DNA of 64,000 nucleotides from Saccoglossus kowalevskii (GCF_000003605.2 NW_003155239.1:155154-219153), one strand, 5' to 3'. Positions 38,701 to 60,868 are shown, numbered from the stretch's first letter. Made by a program: numbers and translations. Notes: generated by a model not told the origin, from the sequence alone.

Positions 38701-41254
38701 AGAAATGGTTCTGATGTCCTTGCGTGTCACAGTCACAGTTACAGTAAAGCTTAACTTTAAAAACATTTTGTACAGGCATGATTTGCAGTATCTTTCTCAT
38801 TACCAATTCCTTGTTCTGTGATTCCTACTTTGGTTACTGATTTAGAATTTACAATAGTTTGTCAAGATTACAAGTTTCTTACTGTAAATAGAACTAACTA
38901 ATCAATTAAGACAACAGCGCGCAGAGGCTAGCAACAATTTTAACCCTAATTGCATTAGTTTGTTGTGTCTCTTAGTCCTTCCTAAATTACGGTATTGCAA
39001 TAAGTTATAAATATGTCTGACACTATTTGTTTAATTTTTGTTTACTTATTTGTTTGTCCCAATTGAACATCTTCATGAGTTAGTCATCTGATCATTACGT
39101 TCTAAATTGTTTTTTTATGAACTGCAGCAGGCTACACAAGTTCAACTGTTTTGCAATTCAACATTTAATATTAGAAGCAGTATGTGTTCACATGTGAGAC
39201 TATTTTCAGTATTTCCATGATATCTTGCTTTATGTGTGAAAGGCCTGGGCTGAAAACCCGCCACAATCAAATGATTTTATTTGTACTTGAATGTTTTCAT
39301 ACATTAATGTAGAAATACAGTTCTTTCAGAGGTGGAATGGCATGGCAAACGTGTATAGAACATTCTAAAAAAAAGAATTCCTGCGTTTGTCGGATCCGAC
39401 ATATTTCGACATTACGACAAGGCTATTATGGCCTTTGTTTGTCCTATTTTCATTTTACATTCCATGTATAACACATGATCATGAACTTTAAAAATAAAAA
39501 ACCGTAAACAGTGTGGTGCCTAATTGTTCTGCCACTTTCTTAACTGCCGGGTACCCAGCCCAATATTGATGTTACATCGTTGTCCCTTAAACCAACATTG
39601 TGTTGTGCATTCTACAAGACTTAGCATGATGATAAATCTAGTTCTGCTGCAGCTTTTAAAAAAAAAAACTTAATATTTGACTGGATTAATTTATAACTAC
39701 TTGATCACTTAGTTTCCGGTAACATTTAAGCATATTTTATAGCAGCTTTGTGCAAGTGACAGGAAAATGACAATTTTCTAGCTGGTGGTTTTGATCATCA
39801 CGTGAAAAATACTTTTGTCAGATTCCTAGTAAGTGCATAATGGTAACAAGTTATTCAGAAAAAAAACACCTGCTGAAAGAATCTTGCTGTTTTCGCCCAC
39901 AGACATCTAATTTACTTGATATTTTCAATACCAAAACACCTAATATGGGTTTCCCAATATTGATAATTATTTGCCATGTAGATTAGATTTCTTTCTTTCA
40001 GTGGAGGGGTTAAGTGATGTCAGCATTTCCAGTTGAACCTGTCCTTTTTCATCGCCGTAATCTTCTTTGATATGTGAATATTTGTGATTCACGCTTAGCA
40101 CCACCATGTAGACGTACTCCTCTAGAAAAAAAAAAAACACACAAAAAGCCCCAGTATTTAATAGAAAACGTCAGTGATTGATAGCAGCTTTATAGTAATG
40201 TTTCTCGACTACATTAACCTCCTCACCCAAGCCATATTCATGCAAGAGAGAAATGAATAAAAATATACATAATTTTGCACCACTTTTATGCTAAACTGGA
40301 CTCCAGTATTTATCTTTTTATGTAAACTTCTTCAATATTTGTCCAAAATGAAGCCATTTATCAGTAACAAATTTGTAGTTTTGAAAATATTCCGATTTAA
40401 ATTCAACAAAGATAGTTGCCGTGTGCTAAGTACACCTTTGTCTGTGCGTCTGATGGAAGAGATTACCATGGTGATTAAAATGCATGAAGTATTCATCATT
40501 GCATAGAAGATGAAGAATTGGGCTATACCATCTGCTACTTTGTATTCTTGCAACAAAACTGGAATTCTTTATCTTGGTGTCAATAATACCGCCCATTATG
40601 ACATGTCTGTTCGCTCGCTTCCTTCCTGGCTAACCGGTACCTACAATGAGGATTTGTATGCCGATATGTACTAAAAGCTCTATCTTTGGAGACTGGTGTC
40701 GTCTGTGACAAGAATAAAAAAAAACTTTGCGTGTGTAGCATAATACAGTGTAAGCTTACTTTCTGATCTCATTGAATCAAATCAAAATTCTTAATTAATC
40801 TATGCCGAATTATCTTGACAAAAATAGGCTTTAATCAATATTTTTTTTGTCCTCAGGGCACTTGAAAAATGTAATACTTCCCTAACTTTGATTGGAATAA
40901 GCAAATATGTAAATTTATTGTTTGTATGCCAATTACTTGTGACTATATTTGGTGTATATTATCTGATGAATAATTAGAATAACAGTCTGTACATTACGTC
41001 AATTTCTCTTCTGTAGCTATAACTAACTGCTCATAATCTACATGTCGTCATTGATTTATCACCATAAAAAGTTAACTTATATTGCCATCAGCAAACACAG
41101 GATATACATAATGCAGTAGTCTTAGCTTCTACAGCGCTGTTGCCTACAATGTATATTATATGTAACCTGTCATACGGCTCATATTTGTCATTCTCTGATG
41201 GTTTTAAAGTGACAATATAGTGTCTTCGATGCATATTGACGTAAAATTAAATAC

Positions 41255-41289
41255 CCTCTGTGTGTGCGTGTGTGAGTGTGTGTGTATAT
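41255..41289. repeat. GT-rich microsatellite
   Basis: Interrupted GT repeats (TGTGTGTGCGTGTGTGAGTG) followed by TATATA. Confidence 0.8.
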
Positions 41290-42837
41290 ATCAATCATAT
41301 TGGAACTGGATCGTGCCGTGCATGTAATTGGAAGGTATATGACTATTATTGTCACTTTTCTCTCAGGGGGTCAAATACTATTATATTGGTATTATTCAAT
41401 GTGTCTTTGTTCCCACATCGTGATGAAAATTTAATCATTTCTTGTCTATATGTATATTCATGGCTTGCGTCTTAACTTTTAATACTTGCCTTTTTGTGTA
41501 GCCCCCACAGTCTGTTTATTGAAGTAGTTATAATCTGTATATGGGCATGCGATTTCATATCAAATTTGTATATTGTTCCATTATTTCATATGTTTCAATG
41601 GGTCATTGTGATTGGTCAACTGCAGAGACTTGCTTACACCAGCATTAGGTGTGGTCTGTTTACCAGACATTTGTAGTAGTGTTCGAGAATTCTGTTTTCT
41701 AATAAATATTATAATCTAAACCATAAAAGTTTATTGTAAAAAAGGAAATCATGCATGGATCATGTGGCTTATTGTATAATTTTGACAGATCTATTCTTGA
41801 TGTATTGTTATTTTAATATACACATAAATATTATAATCACAGCATTCAATGTGTTTGTATATGCCTATATTTAAATCTAGGAAGCTTTGGGTGTAGCCTC
41901 CCCCCCCCCCCCCAACAGTAACAATTCTAAAACATTTTATTGCGTCTTTATCTTGACAAATAGTGTGCACTTTTTTTTTCTATTTAACAAATTACTTGCA
42001 GTGATTTTTGACCAGTGGGATGGATTGACTATCCCAAACACTGCTGAGAAGCAGTGGAGGTGGAGACAAAGAGTTTCAATATTTCAATATCATGTGCAGT
42101 CTTCTTCTGCTTCCACTCTTGTAATAAATACTTGTGTCCTCCAAAATGTTGGTTTTATGCTAATGTGCGTAAAGAGGGAGCATTCAATCAAGTTAACCGA
42201 GTGTTTGTGTGATTCAACTGTCTTGATTTTGCATCATTATCTTATTTAAGTGAATTTTCTCCCAGATTAAAGTTTAAAATGCCAGTGTAAAATTCACAGA
42301 TTATCTTTGAATTTTGATTTGAATCTTCGACTGTCATTGATTGGCTCTTTAGGTTGAATGATGATTTCAGTTCAAAGTACCCCGTGAAAGTGTTCCATGT
42401 AATGAGGTGTATTTTCTCACAAATTTTTCCGAATTTTCTCCCAATTGGCATAATGTTACACCATAATGTAAATCTTCCTAGTTAGTGTACTGAGTGATCA
42501 TAGTTAAAATGACTGACGATTGTTGTATATTCTTAACAAGTTTAGGCATTCCTTGGTGCTAACAAGTTTCCTTCTGTGCGTGAATGCAATTGGGTCTAAC
42601 CAATATGCAAACATGGCTTAAATTAGCTTAAATCTTAGCCCGTATTTCACGTAGTGTGAACACTACTAATGCAGCTATGAGGGCATTTATTATTGCAAGA
42701 CTGTGCTTTGCTAAAACAGCCGAGTTGTTTTGACTATCCAGTTCAATGTATGTAAATTATGATGAAAATTAGTATTACAATCACTTCATATTTGCGCTTC
42801 TTTTCTGTTCTATTGCAGATAGGTCTGTTATAACGTC

Positions 42838-52772
<9,935 letters not shown>

Positions 52773-55700
52773 CCCAGGCATCTGGACTATTTTCCCAACA
52801 ACAACCAAACTGCATTATGATTTTTGAGAGTATCTGAACCATTGCATGGAATGTTACATCAATATATCATGCACTGCTCATATTTCATTCAAGACTCGTT
52901 GTGTTAATGACTTTTTTTTTGCAAACGAGGAATTGTCGTATTTGACAGTGTGGGCAAGTACACAGGTTGCTGGTATCGTAGGAGGAGAACAGTTAATTTG
53001 GACCTCGCCAGCGCCTACAGACCTTGCCCAATGGCAGTTGTATATTGGTTTGAAAGCAAGCCATGGTAGAAGGGTCATAAATCGCACAGCAAGCAGATTA
53101 CGCTTTTGCCCGTACTGGCCCGTGAAGTGACCAGTGGAATTACCCAGGAGCTTTTTGTTGCTACAAGTTTTTATGCAGACACATTCAATTTGTGCATCTC
53201 TTTTTTTTCCCTATGATGCTTCCCGATAAAGTAGTGTTTGTTTTTTGCATGAGTGGTTATGCAAAAATATGTTGTTGTTTTTTAGGGAATACTCGTTAGA
53301 TTATCATTTGCATCTGTTTTGCATTTATTATTATTGAGTACTAGAATGTGTTTGTATCTCCAACAATTTCAATAATTCAACGTTAATTTTTGTACTGCGG
53401 CCATGTAATATTATTATTCTGTTATTTCAATCATAGTTTCTTGAAATAATTGATCCTTCATGTATTGGCAGAACAATTTGGGTGATTGCGTTTTTAATTA
53501 CACATTGATGAACGGACAACAGACCTGCCAGCCCAGTCTTGTGTCCGAATCAACAAACTACCTCTTGTTGGTCTACTCTCCTCATGGGTGAACGTGAAAT
53601 GATTAAAAAAAAAGTTCAATTTTCAAAAAAAAAATTAACAAAAATCATGGCTGAATCATGTTGCTTCCATTTTTAAATCATGTAGTTCGTTCAGCTGCAA
53701 AAAAAAGTTTCAATCATTTTGGCAAAAAAACAACACAGTGGCTTAATTTCAGTGAAAGTCACTGGTGTGTTCAGTTTCAGAAATGCGACCAAACCAAAGA
53801 TTTTTTTTTTGTACAAAAAAAATTCAATCTTCAACTTTGTTGCAACGTTGTCTTGTATTGGTCCTGTTAAAAAAGAAGAAAGACAAGATGTGTCCTTGTT
53901 TTCGGCTAAATTTGTACACCTGTGTTAATGTGAAGAAGTTCTAGCTATCAGGTATACTTGAAAAAGAAATGTTAGTAGAAAGTAGAGCTGTTTAAAAAAA
54001 AGATTTAAAAAAAAAAAGAAAAAAAAAATTTCCTCCCTAATTGATAGATTATTGCATTCCATTAATTGTTATATAGTAGATGGGCAAATGATAGATCTTT
54101 CCTAGGTGTTTTATCATATCATGTATAACGTATGTAGTAATGCTAGTACTTGGTTTCTATATTGAAGGACATATATACATACACAGGTAGCTCTTGTGTA
54201 TGGCAAATTTTATAGTCTACACACGAAAGCATGTATTTTCAAGTAAAAAAAAAAGGTACAGTAGGACGAGTACTAAAAGGCTTTATTTTTCGACTAATGA
54301 GAAATTCGAGGCCTTTTTGATGAATATTTAGCGTAAGTAGGATTCCTTCTCAGCGGACTTTTTACTGGATTTAACTATTGCGACCAAAGTCAGTTTTTCC
54401 CAAAGTTGGTGTTTTGTTTTGATGAGAGTGGTAATTATTGGATCCAAGCAGTTGTGCTGAAATAAACAGAAAGAAAGCAAATACTAAAATTGAGGAATGC
54501 AACAATGGCGTAATAATTTTTCCATTATTGAGTGCTGTGTAGGTTTATTTTTAAAAGAAGAATTTAGGAGTGGTCTCGAAGAGCTGATCGGGACCTCGCT
54601 GGAAAATGATGCTGTGTATGCGTGAAAAGCTTCACTCTTAGTTTTCTCCAAAACTATGACTGCGTCTTTCACTCTTATCTACTTCCCACATATCACAATG
54701 TTCCATTTTAGATATACTAAAATTTGTGTCCTTTTTATCAATCAAGTGCTTCTTGTCTAGTGTTCCAAAATGTGGAGTTCAAAGGTCATGTACACGTTTT
54801 GTTTGCGTTGCCATTTCCTTTACGTCTTTCCAGTATCTGGCCAGTTTCTAGTTCTAATGTTCATTCAAGTTCATCTAAGTTTTAATGTAAGGTTGAACAC
54901 AATTAAGAATTATCTAACTCTGCTGCTACTGCTGCTGCCATTTTTTTCTCTAATTTTGTTTTGTTGGGGTTTATTGTATACTAGTAGTTGTATACTGTGT
55001 TTTTGACCACAGGGCATCCAGGTATTGTACAGCAGAATTTCAATCATGTTCATTTCAGACAACTTTACTAATCAATGTAAACAAATATCTGTGTTCATAT
55101 TTAAACTTTGAATGCATGTTAACAGATCAAAATTAATGAGCAATTCATGTTTCAGCAGCACATTTCACAGTGCTTTCCTCAGATGTGTTAACGTCCATCA
55201 TTATCCACTGCAAAGCTGAAAAATTTGATGTTAGTCCATAGTGGAATACTGAGATGCAAGTGCGAGCGATTTCGTTGACATTGATATAGGGTGTTGTCAG
55301 CTACCTCTGTTAAGTCAATATCATTATATTATGTAGCGTGAAAGTCAAGCTGATACCGAAAAACAAGGAAGGGATCGTCTCAATAAACTGTTTCCATTTT
55401 TTGACCAGTAAAAGTTCCACAAAGTAGTTTATAAAAATCGGTTTTGAAGGTGCCTTTGATCCAGACTGGCATTTGTTTTCTACATCTTTGCGTAAACATT
55501 TTAATGGATAAATTGGGTGACTTTGATTCTAGGAATAAATGTATACAGAAATTGTTCAACGTGTTCTCTGCAAGTGACCTTTGACCTTCACTGCAAGTTC
55601 TTTGATTTGCATATTCTTTTCTCTCATTGCAAAGAAACTGTTTTTTTAGAAGAATAGATATATTCAAATTAGTTGTACTTTCCAGCGATTTTTGTATTCT

Positions 55701-55870
55701 ACAAACTTACCAAAAGTTCACTGTACTGTTGAAAATTTCACCATCCCCCCAATAGTTTCTGTATTTTTGTTTATTAGAGATTTACTAGTGGTACAGTTTT
55801 GTTACCTAATTTTGTTTGCAGCAATCTTTTGTGTAGATAAATAAAAATGTGAGGACGAGCACAGATGTAC
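52773..55870 (+). other. Probable CtBP 3' UTR and downstream flank
   Basis: Non-coding sequence after the stop codon, with many A-runs (for example 53600-54010). Candidate AATAAA signals lie at 54461-54466 and 55840-55845. The second is followed by a TG/T-rich stretch (CACTGTTGTCTTC), so a 3' UTR of about 3 kb is plausible. Reading frames here have no recognisable product. Confidence 0.45.
55840..55845 (+). terminator. Candidate CtBP polyadenylation signal
   Basis: AATAAA followed about 25-40 nt later by a TG/T-rich element. A competing AATAAA lies at 54461-54466. Transcript ends are needed to choose. Confidence 0.35.
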
Positions 55871-56289
55871 ACTGTTGTCTTCATTGCTAGATCATGCTAT
55901 TACACATGAAAATTGATTCAAAGCGTATGCAGAATTTGATTATATTAACAAAGTTGCTCCGGTTGGTTAGCCAATCGGGCACAATCATGTAGGTAACTGG
56001 GCATTGACTTGAAAATTCTGAAGTTATTCAGAACTTTATTTGGATCTTGTTACTGTAATCTGAATACGTGTGTATTGAAAAAGTTGCATTCGTACTAGTG
56101 CTGAATTACTGTGTTACACTAATTAGAGACATAGGCGAATCTTTATGAATCCACATGAAATCAAATTGGAAACTGAAACTATTGAATTTCTATTCCAAGC
56201 GAGATTTCGCCCATGTGAACAAACTATCTTTTAATAAACTAAAATGTTATTGCATAAAGTTGCCCTTTATAAAAAAATTACCAAATGTT

Positions 56290-56298
56290 CATTGCATT
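56290..56298. repeat. Target-site duplication, left copy
   Basis: CATTGCATT abuts the left terminus of the Mutator-like element and is repeated exactly at 57580-57588. Confidence 0.8.
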
Positions 56299-56892
56299 CA
56301 ATCTGATTAAAATCTGATGTAGTGTACGGGCTTTAACTATTGTGGCTATAAACTTAATTTTATTTTATTTTTTATTACTTTTGTTATTAATGCCCTTTTA
56401 TTTTATTATTTTACTTTGATTTTTTTTTTATTCTGCCCTACCTACATCTGATCCGACGCCTATGTAAGTCCCGTTCAAATCTCGCATAAGTAACAGCCAA
56501 TCACAGCCCCCCTTTTATACAGGCTGTCAGTTGCTTACTTTTCAGTGTCGCGATACTCTACTCTGTCTTTCTGTACATTATATTTTGTCCACTCGAATAA
56601 ACCATTAATAGAAAATTGCTAGTATATTTTTATTTGCAAAAGAAATTCCACAGCATTTTACAATTTTTGTCATTACATTGAATATTTTTTTCACTTCCAT
56701 CAAATGTGTACACTTCCAGATACATCTTCGCCAACCAAGGTTCGTTCATTCAGTCATCGCTTCAATTTTACATCACTGAGCATAATTATCTAGAATGGAA
56801 GCAAAAAAATAAGTAAATCGTAATGATTAGAACACTGTAAACAGCTATAGTAAACAATGCAAACTGATTTTAAATTGTATAACGGTCACCGG

Positions 56893-56942
56893 NNNNNNNN
56901 NNNNNNNNNNNNNNNNNNNNNNNNNNNNNNNNNNNNNNNNNN
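56893..56942. other. Assembly gap (50 N)
   Basis: Exactly 50 unresolved bases, probably a placeholder of arbitrary size, inside the Mutator-like element. The true element length is therefore uncertain. Confidence 0.98.
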
Positions 56943-57312
56943 TTAATAAAGAGTTATTGGTATAATGTACAAAATGATGATACAATTTGATGAATATTTA
57001 CAGCTACGGTTTCAATACCGTAGACGATGTTGGCCCGATCTTCAACAAAACATCACCCGTCTCCAGGGCAGGCGACTGGAAAAAGACACTGGTGTTTGGT
57101 CGAAACGGCGGAAACAAAATCGTCACTCCCAGAATAACTATGCAAAATAACGATCTAAAGTCGAACCATTCGAGCCACAATATTAACATAAAAATGACTT
57201 TCGTTGCATTTGACAATGATAAACTTACCGAAAAGCCGTGTTATTCTCGGTCGCTAACGTCGGTATAATCCGCCATTTTATTTGAGTGTGTTTGCCACCC
57301 GACTCCGCCGGG

Positions 57313-57320
57313 TGACGTCA
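57313..57320. promoter_or_regulatory. Perfect CRE palindrome TGACGTCA
   Basis: Full cAMP-response-element consensus inside the Mutator-like element, in a GC-richer patch. On the - strand it lies 37 bp upstream of an ATG (57276) whose short frame reads MADYTDVSDRE before a stop. A GGTAAGT donor-like site follows. It could be a captured promoter and first exon; this is inference. Confidence 0.4.
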
Positions 57321-57579
57321 TCATGTGCGCTATAGAAGGAGGTATGTGATTCGTTGACTAAAATCGTCGATAGTGGGTCTCGTTGAAATCTCGTTACATA
57401 GGCATCGGCTCAGATGTAGGTAGGGCGGAATTAAAAAAATCACAAAATCAAAATCAAAGTAAAATAATAAAATAAAATAAAAGGGCATTAATAACAAAAG
57501 TAATAAAAAATAAAATTAAAATAAGTTTATAGCCAAAATAATTAAAGCCCGTACACTACATCAGATTTTAATCAGATTG

Positions 57580-57588
57580 CATTGCATT
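57580..57588. repeat. Target-site duplication, right copy
   Basis: CATTGCATT abuts the right terminus, identical to 56290-56298. Confidence 0.8.
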
Positions 57589-57723
57589 CAAAGTTAAAAT
57601 GCCTTAAAAGCCTCTAAAATACTATTGCTACCTCGCAGTGAATGGAAATGTGTCCATTAGATCATTTGGTCAATAATTAAGGCAAATATTTCACACTAGT
57701 AACAAAACTTGGTGGGTGGGATA

Positions 57724-57930
57724 CTGTAAAGGGGGCAATTATTCACTGGGCTTTAATTTAGCTTATTTCGCTGACTGGAAAATGTGCTTAATTAAAACCC
57801 AGTGAATATGTAAAATTTAGCATATAACACATCTAAATGACGAAACTGAATTTAAAACCCACTGAATATGCCTGAATGGTAAATCAGTGAAATTTAAACC
57901 CAGTAAAAATTAGTCATTGTGAAAATATGC
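57724..57930. repeat. Degenerate MITE relative
   Basis: It starts CTGTAAAGGGGGCAATTATT and continues with repeated AAACCCAGTGAATATG and AAATTTAAACCCAGTAAAAA motifs. These resemble the inverted right end of the 8571-8750 element, in opposite orientation. Boundaries are uncertain. Confidence 0.4.
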
Positions 57931-58591
57931 ATGTAGTCAAAATATCTTCAACGACTATACCCTTTAGAGGGGGTCATGCACAAGACCCGACATTTTAATT
58001 TAATTTTCAACATGTTTCAACAGACATCTGAAATTCTGGATTTGTATCCCGCCATTTTTAGTGTTTTAGTAAAGATCAAATAGAATTTTTTAATTAGTGT
58101 AATATTGGAGGTTGACTTGTGTGCTACAAATTTGCATTTAAAAAAAACAAAAGAATTGGGCTTCCCAGTCTTTAGAGGGTGCTGTTGCATCAACTGTCAT
58201 GCTGTAATTTGACCAAGTCCAAAAACAACTTGTGAATTGATATGCAGGTCATCCATCAGCCGATCAAATTAAAACATCAGACTTGGATTTGTTTCATAAT
58301 TAGATGGTCAAATGGCAGCCATCATGAGGCCAAAATCATGCATTTTCATCATTCTGGAATTGGTTCTCTGTTGTGCATAGACAGTTCAAACTTCATCCTT
58401 AATGCACTTCATTATGGCTGACCAGTGAACATATTCAACAAGCCTGAACTGCACACATTGAGTCTACAACACTAACTGGGACTGTCATTGACTTGTTGAA
58501 TAATTTGCAAGAAGTCTTATTTATGTTCAGATATATACTTTTTCATTAAAAAAAAAAAAATAGGAACCGTTTACAATTTTCTAGACATGTT
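57931..58591. other. Intergenic stretch between convergent genes
   Basis: No gene is recognised. The segment from about 58200 to 58502, ending ACTGGGACTGTCATTGACTTG before TT, resembles the 3' end of HINE family A but lacks a clear start. A poly-A run (poly-T on the - strand) lies at about 58548-58560. Confidence 0.4.
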
Positions 58592-58597
58592 TTTATT
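58592..58597 (-). terminator. Candidate polyadenylation signal for V-ATPase subunit B
   Basis: On the - strand the sequence reads GTGAATAAAAACATG, followed about 35 nt later by a run of 13 T. This would give a 3' UTR of about 1.4 kb for the subunit B exon. Other signals cannot be excluded. Confidence 0.35.
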
Positions 58598-59746
58598 CAC
58601 GGTTTGTACATACATTACCTGACATGTTTGTCATCAAATCCTGCCTAATTACAATCAAAACAAATGCATACAATGTTGCAACATTAATGAAAATCTAGAC
58701 CTATACAGCAAGATAAAGGATTCTTATTGGCTAATTAACTTGTGGTTTTGGTCCCTGGACCAATCGCGATGAATCTTGTAATTATCTGTACACATTTTTG
58801 CTCCGTTAAGAGTCATTGATGTCTTAAAATTTCATCACGTGCAATTGGAGTTCCAATAAAACAAATTCTACTCCAATTTGACCCGAGTTACTGCTTACTT
58901 GAAACCAATATGTTCAAAATATATATATTATTCCAATAAAACTGGTGTCTAATTTTTCAGTTGATTGCTTTTACAACCAAGGACAGAACAGCGTGTTCAT
59001 TGCTTGTATGCTATATGCATATGATACACAGGTTTATCAATACCATCTATATTTACCACCAACCCAGTACTTTCTAATTTCATGCATTTCAAAGGAGTTA
59101 CAGCAAAGTGTCAACCACAATTAATGCAGACACAATACAGCACTCTTGGTTCTCATGCATGGCAAGCGTTCCCAGTCAGTACACATACATAGTCATGGCT
59201 ATTCTGTACTTGTTTGATTCAACGTTGCGAACAATACTCTCAATATAACAATTCATAAATGTAATATTGCCAATGTAACTTCCACTTTGCCTCCTGGGAA
59301 TTTTGTGTCTGTTAAATATGTCACAGAATTCAGATGGTTGAAGCAAAGAACTACTAATATATTTACATAAAAATTACAAGACATCTGTTTCGTCACCAGT
59401 GAGATTTTGTAGTGACCCAAAGAATCCCACATATAGATAATTTAGGGATAGGGGTGTTCAAGACACAATTTTTACTGCTTGACTACACTGCTATATTTTG
59501 AGACTGCTCAATCCTGAACCACCATGCAGTTTTTCCTCAACCAGAAAGGAAAAATTTACATTATTTTGTTTTTTGCATTTCTAATTTATCAATTGACAAG
59601 GGGAATTTGCATATTCATGTTTGCCACACCATTTGATATGCAAATTGTGATATACATACAATTTACATTATTTCTTTTTTTCATATACAACAAGACTGAA
59701 ATATTGAAACTACAGTATAGCCTTGTTTGTAATTAAACTTGTACAT

Positions 59747-59880
59747 TTCCCTTAAAGGTCGCACATACTGGAGATTTTACATGACCCTTAAAGGTCACAC
59801 ACTCGATGATTTTACATGACCCTTAAAGGTCAAACATCCTAGTGATTTTACATGACTCTTAAAGGTCACACACAGGATTT
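59747..59880. repeat. Tandem 36-bp repeat with AGGTCA half sites
   Basis: Four units with a period of 35-36 bp contain AAAGGTC at 59754, 59790, 59825 and 59861. The middle units read TGACCCTTAAAGGTCA, an everted pair of AGGTCA-type half sites spaced by 4 bp. GATTTTACATGA separates the units. The array falls in the probable 3' UTR of the V-ATPase B gene. Confidence 0.8.
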
Positions 59881-60005
59881 GAAATCTTTAAGGGATGTCA
59901 TGAATAAAGTCAATTGAGTGTGAGAAACAATGGTGGCAGATCATGACACTGGGTCAGGGTCCAAATTGCATATGACACAATCATTACAATGATAACTAAT
60001 TATTC

Positions 60006-60151
60006 TTAGTGACCACCTCGAGTGGAGTCTCTTGGGTAGAACTCTGAGAGTGTGGATTGTGGAATTCGCTTCAACATCTCTTTTGGGAAGATACGTAGAA
60101 GCTGCCAACCAATATCCAATGAATCAAATACTGAGCGGTTTTCATATGCAC
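60006..60151 (-). CDS. ATP6V1B: V-type H+-ATPase subunit B, last coding exon
   Basis: Encodes the last 47 residues and stop of the V1-sector subunit B, a nucleotide-binding partner of catalytic subunit A in the proton pump of endomembranes. The text [20 protein letters not shown], then [20 protein letters not shown] and DSTRGGH, matches the animal subunit B C-terminus closely; only the final residues differ from the vertebrate ending. The acceptor on the - strand is TTCTTATTTCCCCCGCATACAG, followed by GT completing a Gly codon (phase 1), as expected for the QG junction of the family. Earlier exons must lie beyond 64000. The gene runs towards CtBP, tail to tail. Confidence 0.93.
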
Positions 60152-60478
60152 CTGTATGCGGGGGAAATAAGAAGAAATTATAAATTTTTCCGATCAAAAA
60201 GAAATCAATTTCAAATCTTCTCGGATCAAGTTGCTTATACTATAATTGTGGCACGCCATGAGTTAGAGTGCTCTCTGTGGCGATATTAAGGATGAATTTT
60301 TATTTTTTAGTTACTAATGTGCTAAACTGTGGTAAAAATAGTGGAAGGATAGTTACTCAAGAAATTGCACAATGTGAGCAAACGAGAAGATTTGTAATAC
60401 CGTGGCAGCAATGTTGAAATGTGTGTTCAGAGACTGAACTTGTTGCATGTGACAAAGACATAACACAATACATGAAAA

Positions 60479-60868
60479 TTTGAACTTAGGCGAGAGTTCT
60501 CTGAACCCGCCTATTTACATAGTTCATACCCACCATAGACTCCGGTCAGTCAAAATGACTATTTTGATCTGTAGGCATTAATCAGCGATTCTGATTCTCT
60601 TTCCCTTACGTCACGAACCACGTGACCGAGGCCATATGGCAGCACCATAGACGGCTGTACAAATCACTCAGGTTCCTTTCTCTCCGCATCGAGGACTTAG
60701 ACCAACGCCATGGAAAGAGTGGGGTGGTTGGGGGGGGGGACCCGGAGCCTATGGTGGATATGAACTATGTGAATAGGCGGGTTCGGAGAACCCTTGCCTG
60801 AATTCACTAGGTTCAATTACCCACCATAGATTCCGGTCAGTCAAAATGACTATTTTGAACTGTAGGCA
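60479..60868. repeat. Terminal repeat block of the DIRS-like element
   Basis: An arm at about 60479-60545 (containing TTCTCTGAACCCGCCTATTT and CATAGTTCATACCCACCATA) is inverted at 60742-60811. A second, direct copy of the segment starting CCACCATAGA and CCGGTCAGTCAAAATGACTA occurs at 60808-60868, matching 60518-60577. Inverted plus direct copies at one end fit the unusual termini of tyrosine-recombinase retroelements (inverted repeats with an internal complementary region, or split direct repeats). The assignment to that element is inference from adjacency. Confidence 0.55.

Larger units (their letters stand above)
29676..42818. other. Long non-coding stretch upstream of the CtBP THAP exon
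   Basis: No recognisable exon on either strand. It contains a TTTG microsatellite at 32667-32703, a GT-rich tract at about 41255-41289, a C-run at about 41898-41913 and AT-rich filler. Because the THAP exon begins at a splice acceptor, part or all of this stretch may be a 5' UTR intron of CtBP. The upstream exon and promoter could not be located by reading. Confidence 0.5.
56299..57579. mobile_element. Non-autonomous Mutator-like element with long TIRs
   Basis: The left arm (56299-56467) and the reverse complement of the right arm (57394-57579) align over roughly 170-186 bp, both starting CAATCTGATTAAAATCTGAT and both including GTGTACGGGCTTTAA and GCCCTACCTACATCTGA. The 9-bp sequence CATTGCATT lies directly outside each end (56290-56298 and 57580-57588). 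Long TIRs plus a 9-bp duplication are the hallmark of the Mutator (MULE) superfamily. The roughly 0.9-kb interior has no transposase and contains a 50-N gap. It does contain a CRE palindrome, a CCAAT/TATA-like pair and short reading frames, so it may carry foreign cargo. Confidence 0.8.

Noticed and set aside
56500-56601. CCAAT, TTTTATA and AATAAA arrangement considered as an LTR (U3-R)
   Set aside because: No second LTR, no TG...CA ends and no primer-binding site; the sequence lies inside the Mutator-like element.
60032-60289. 85-codon + strand frame
   Set aside because: It is antisense to the V-ATPase subunit B last exon.
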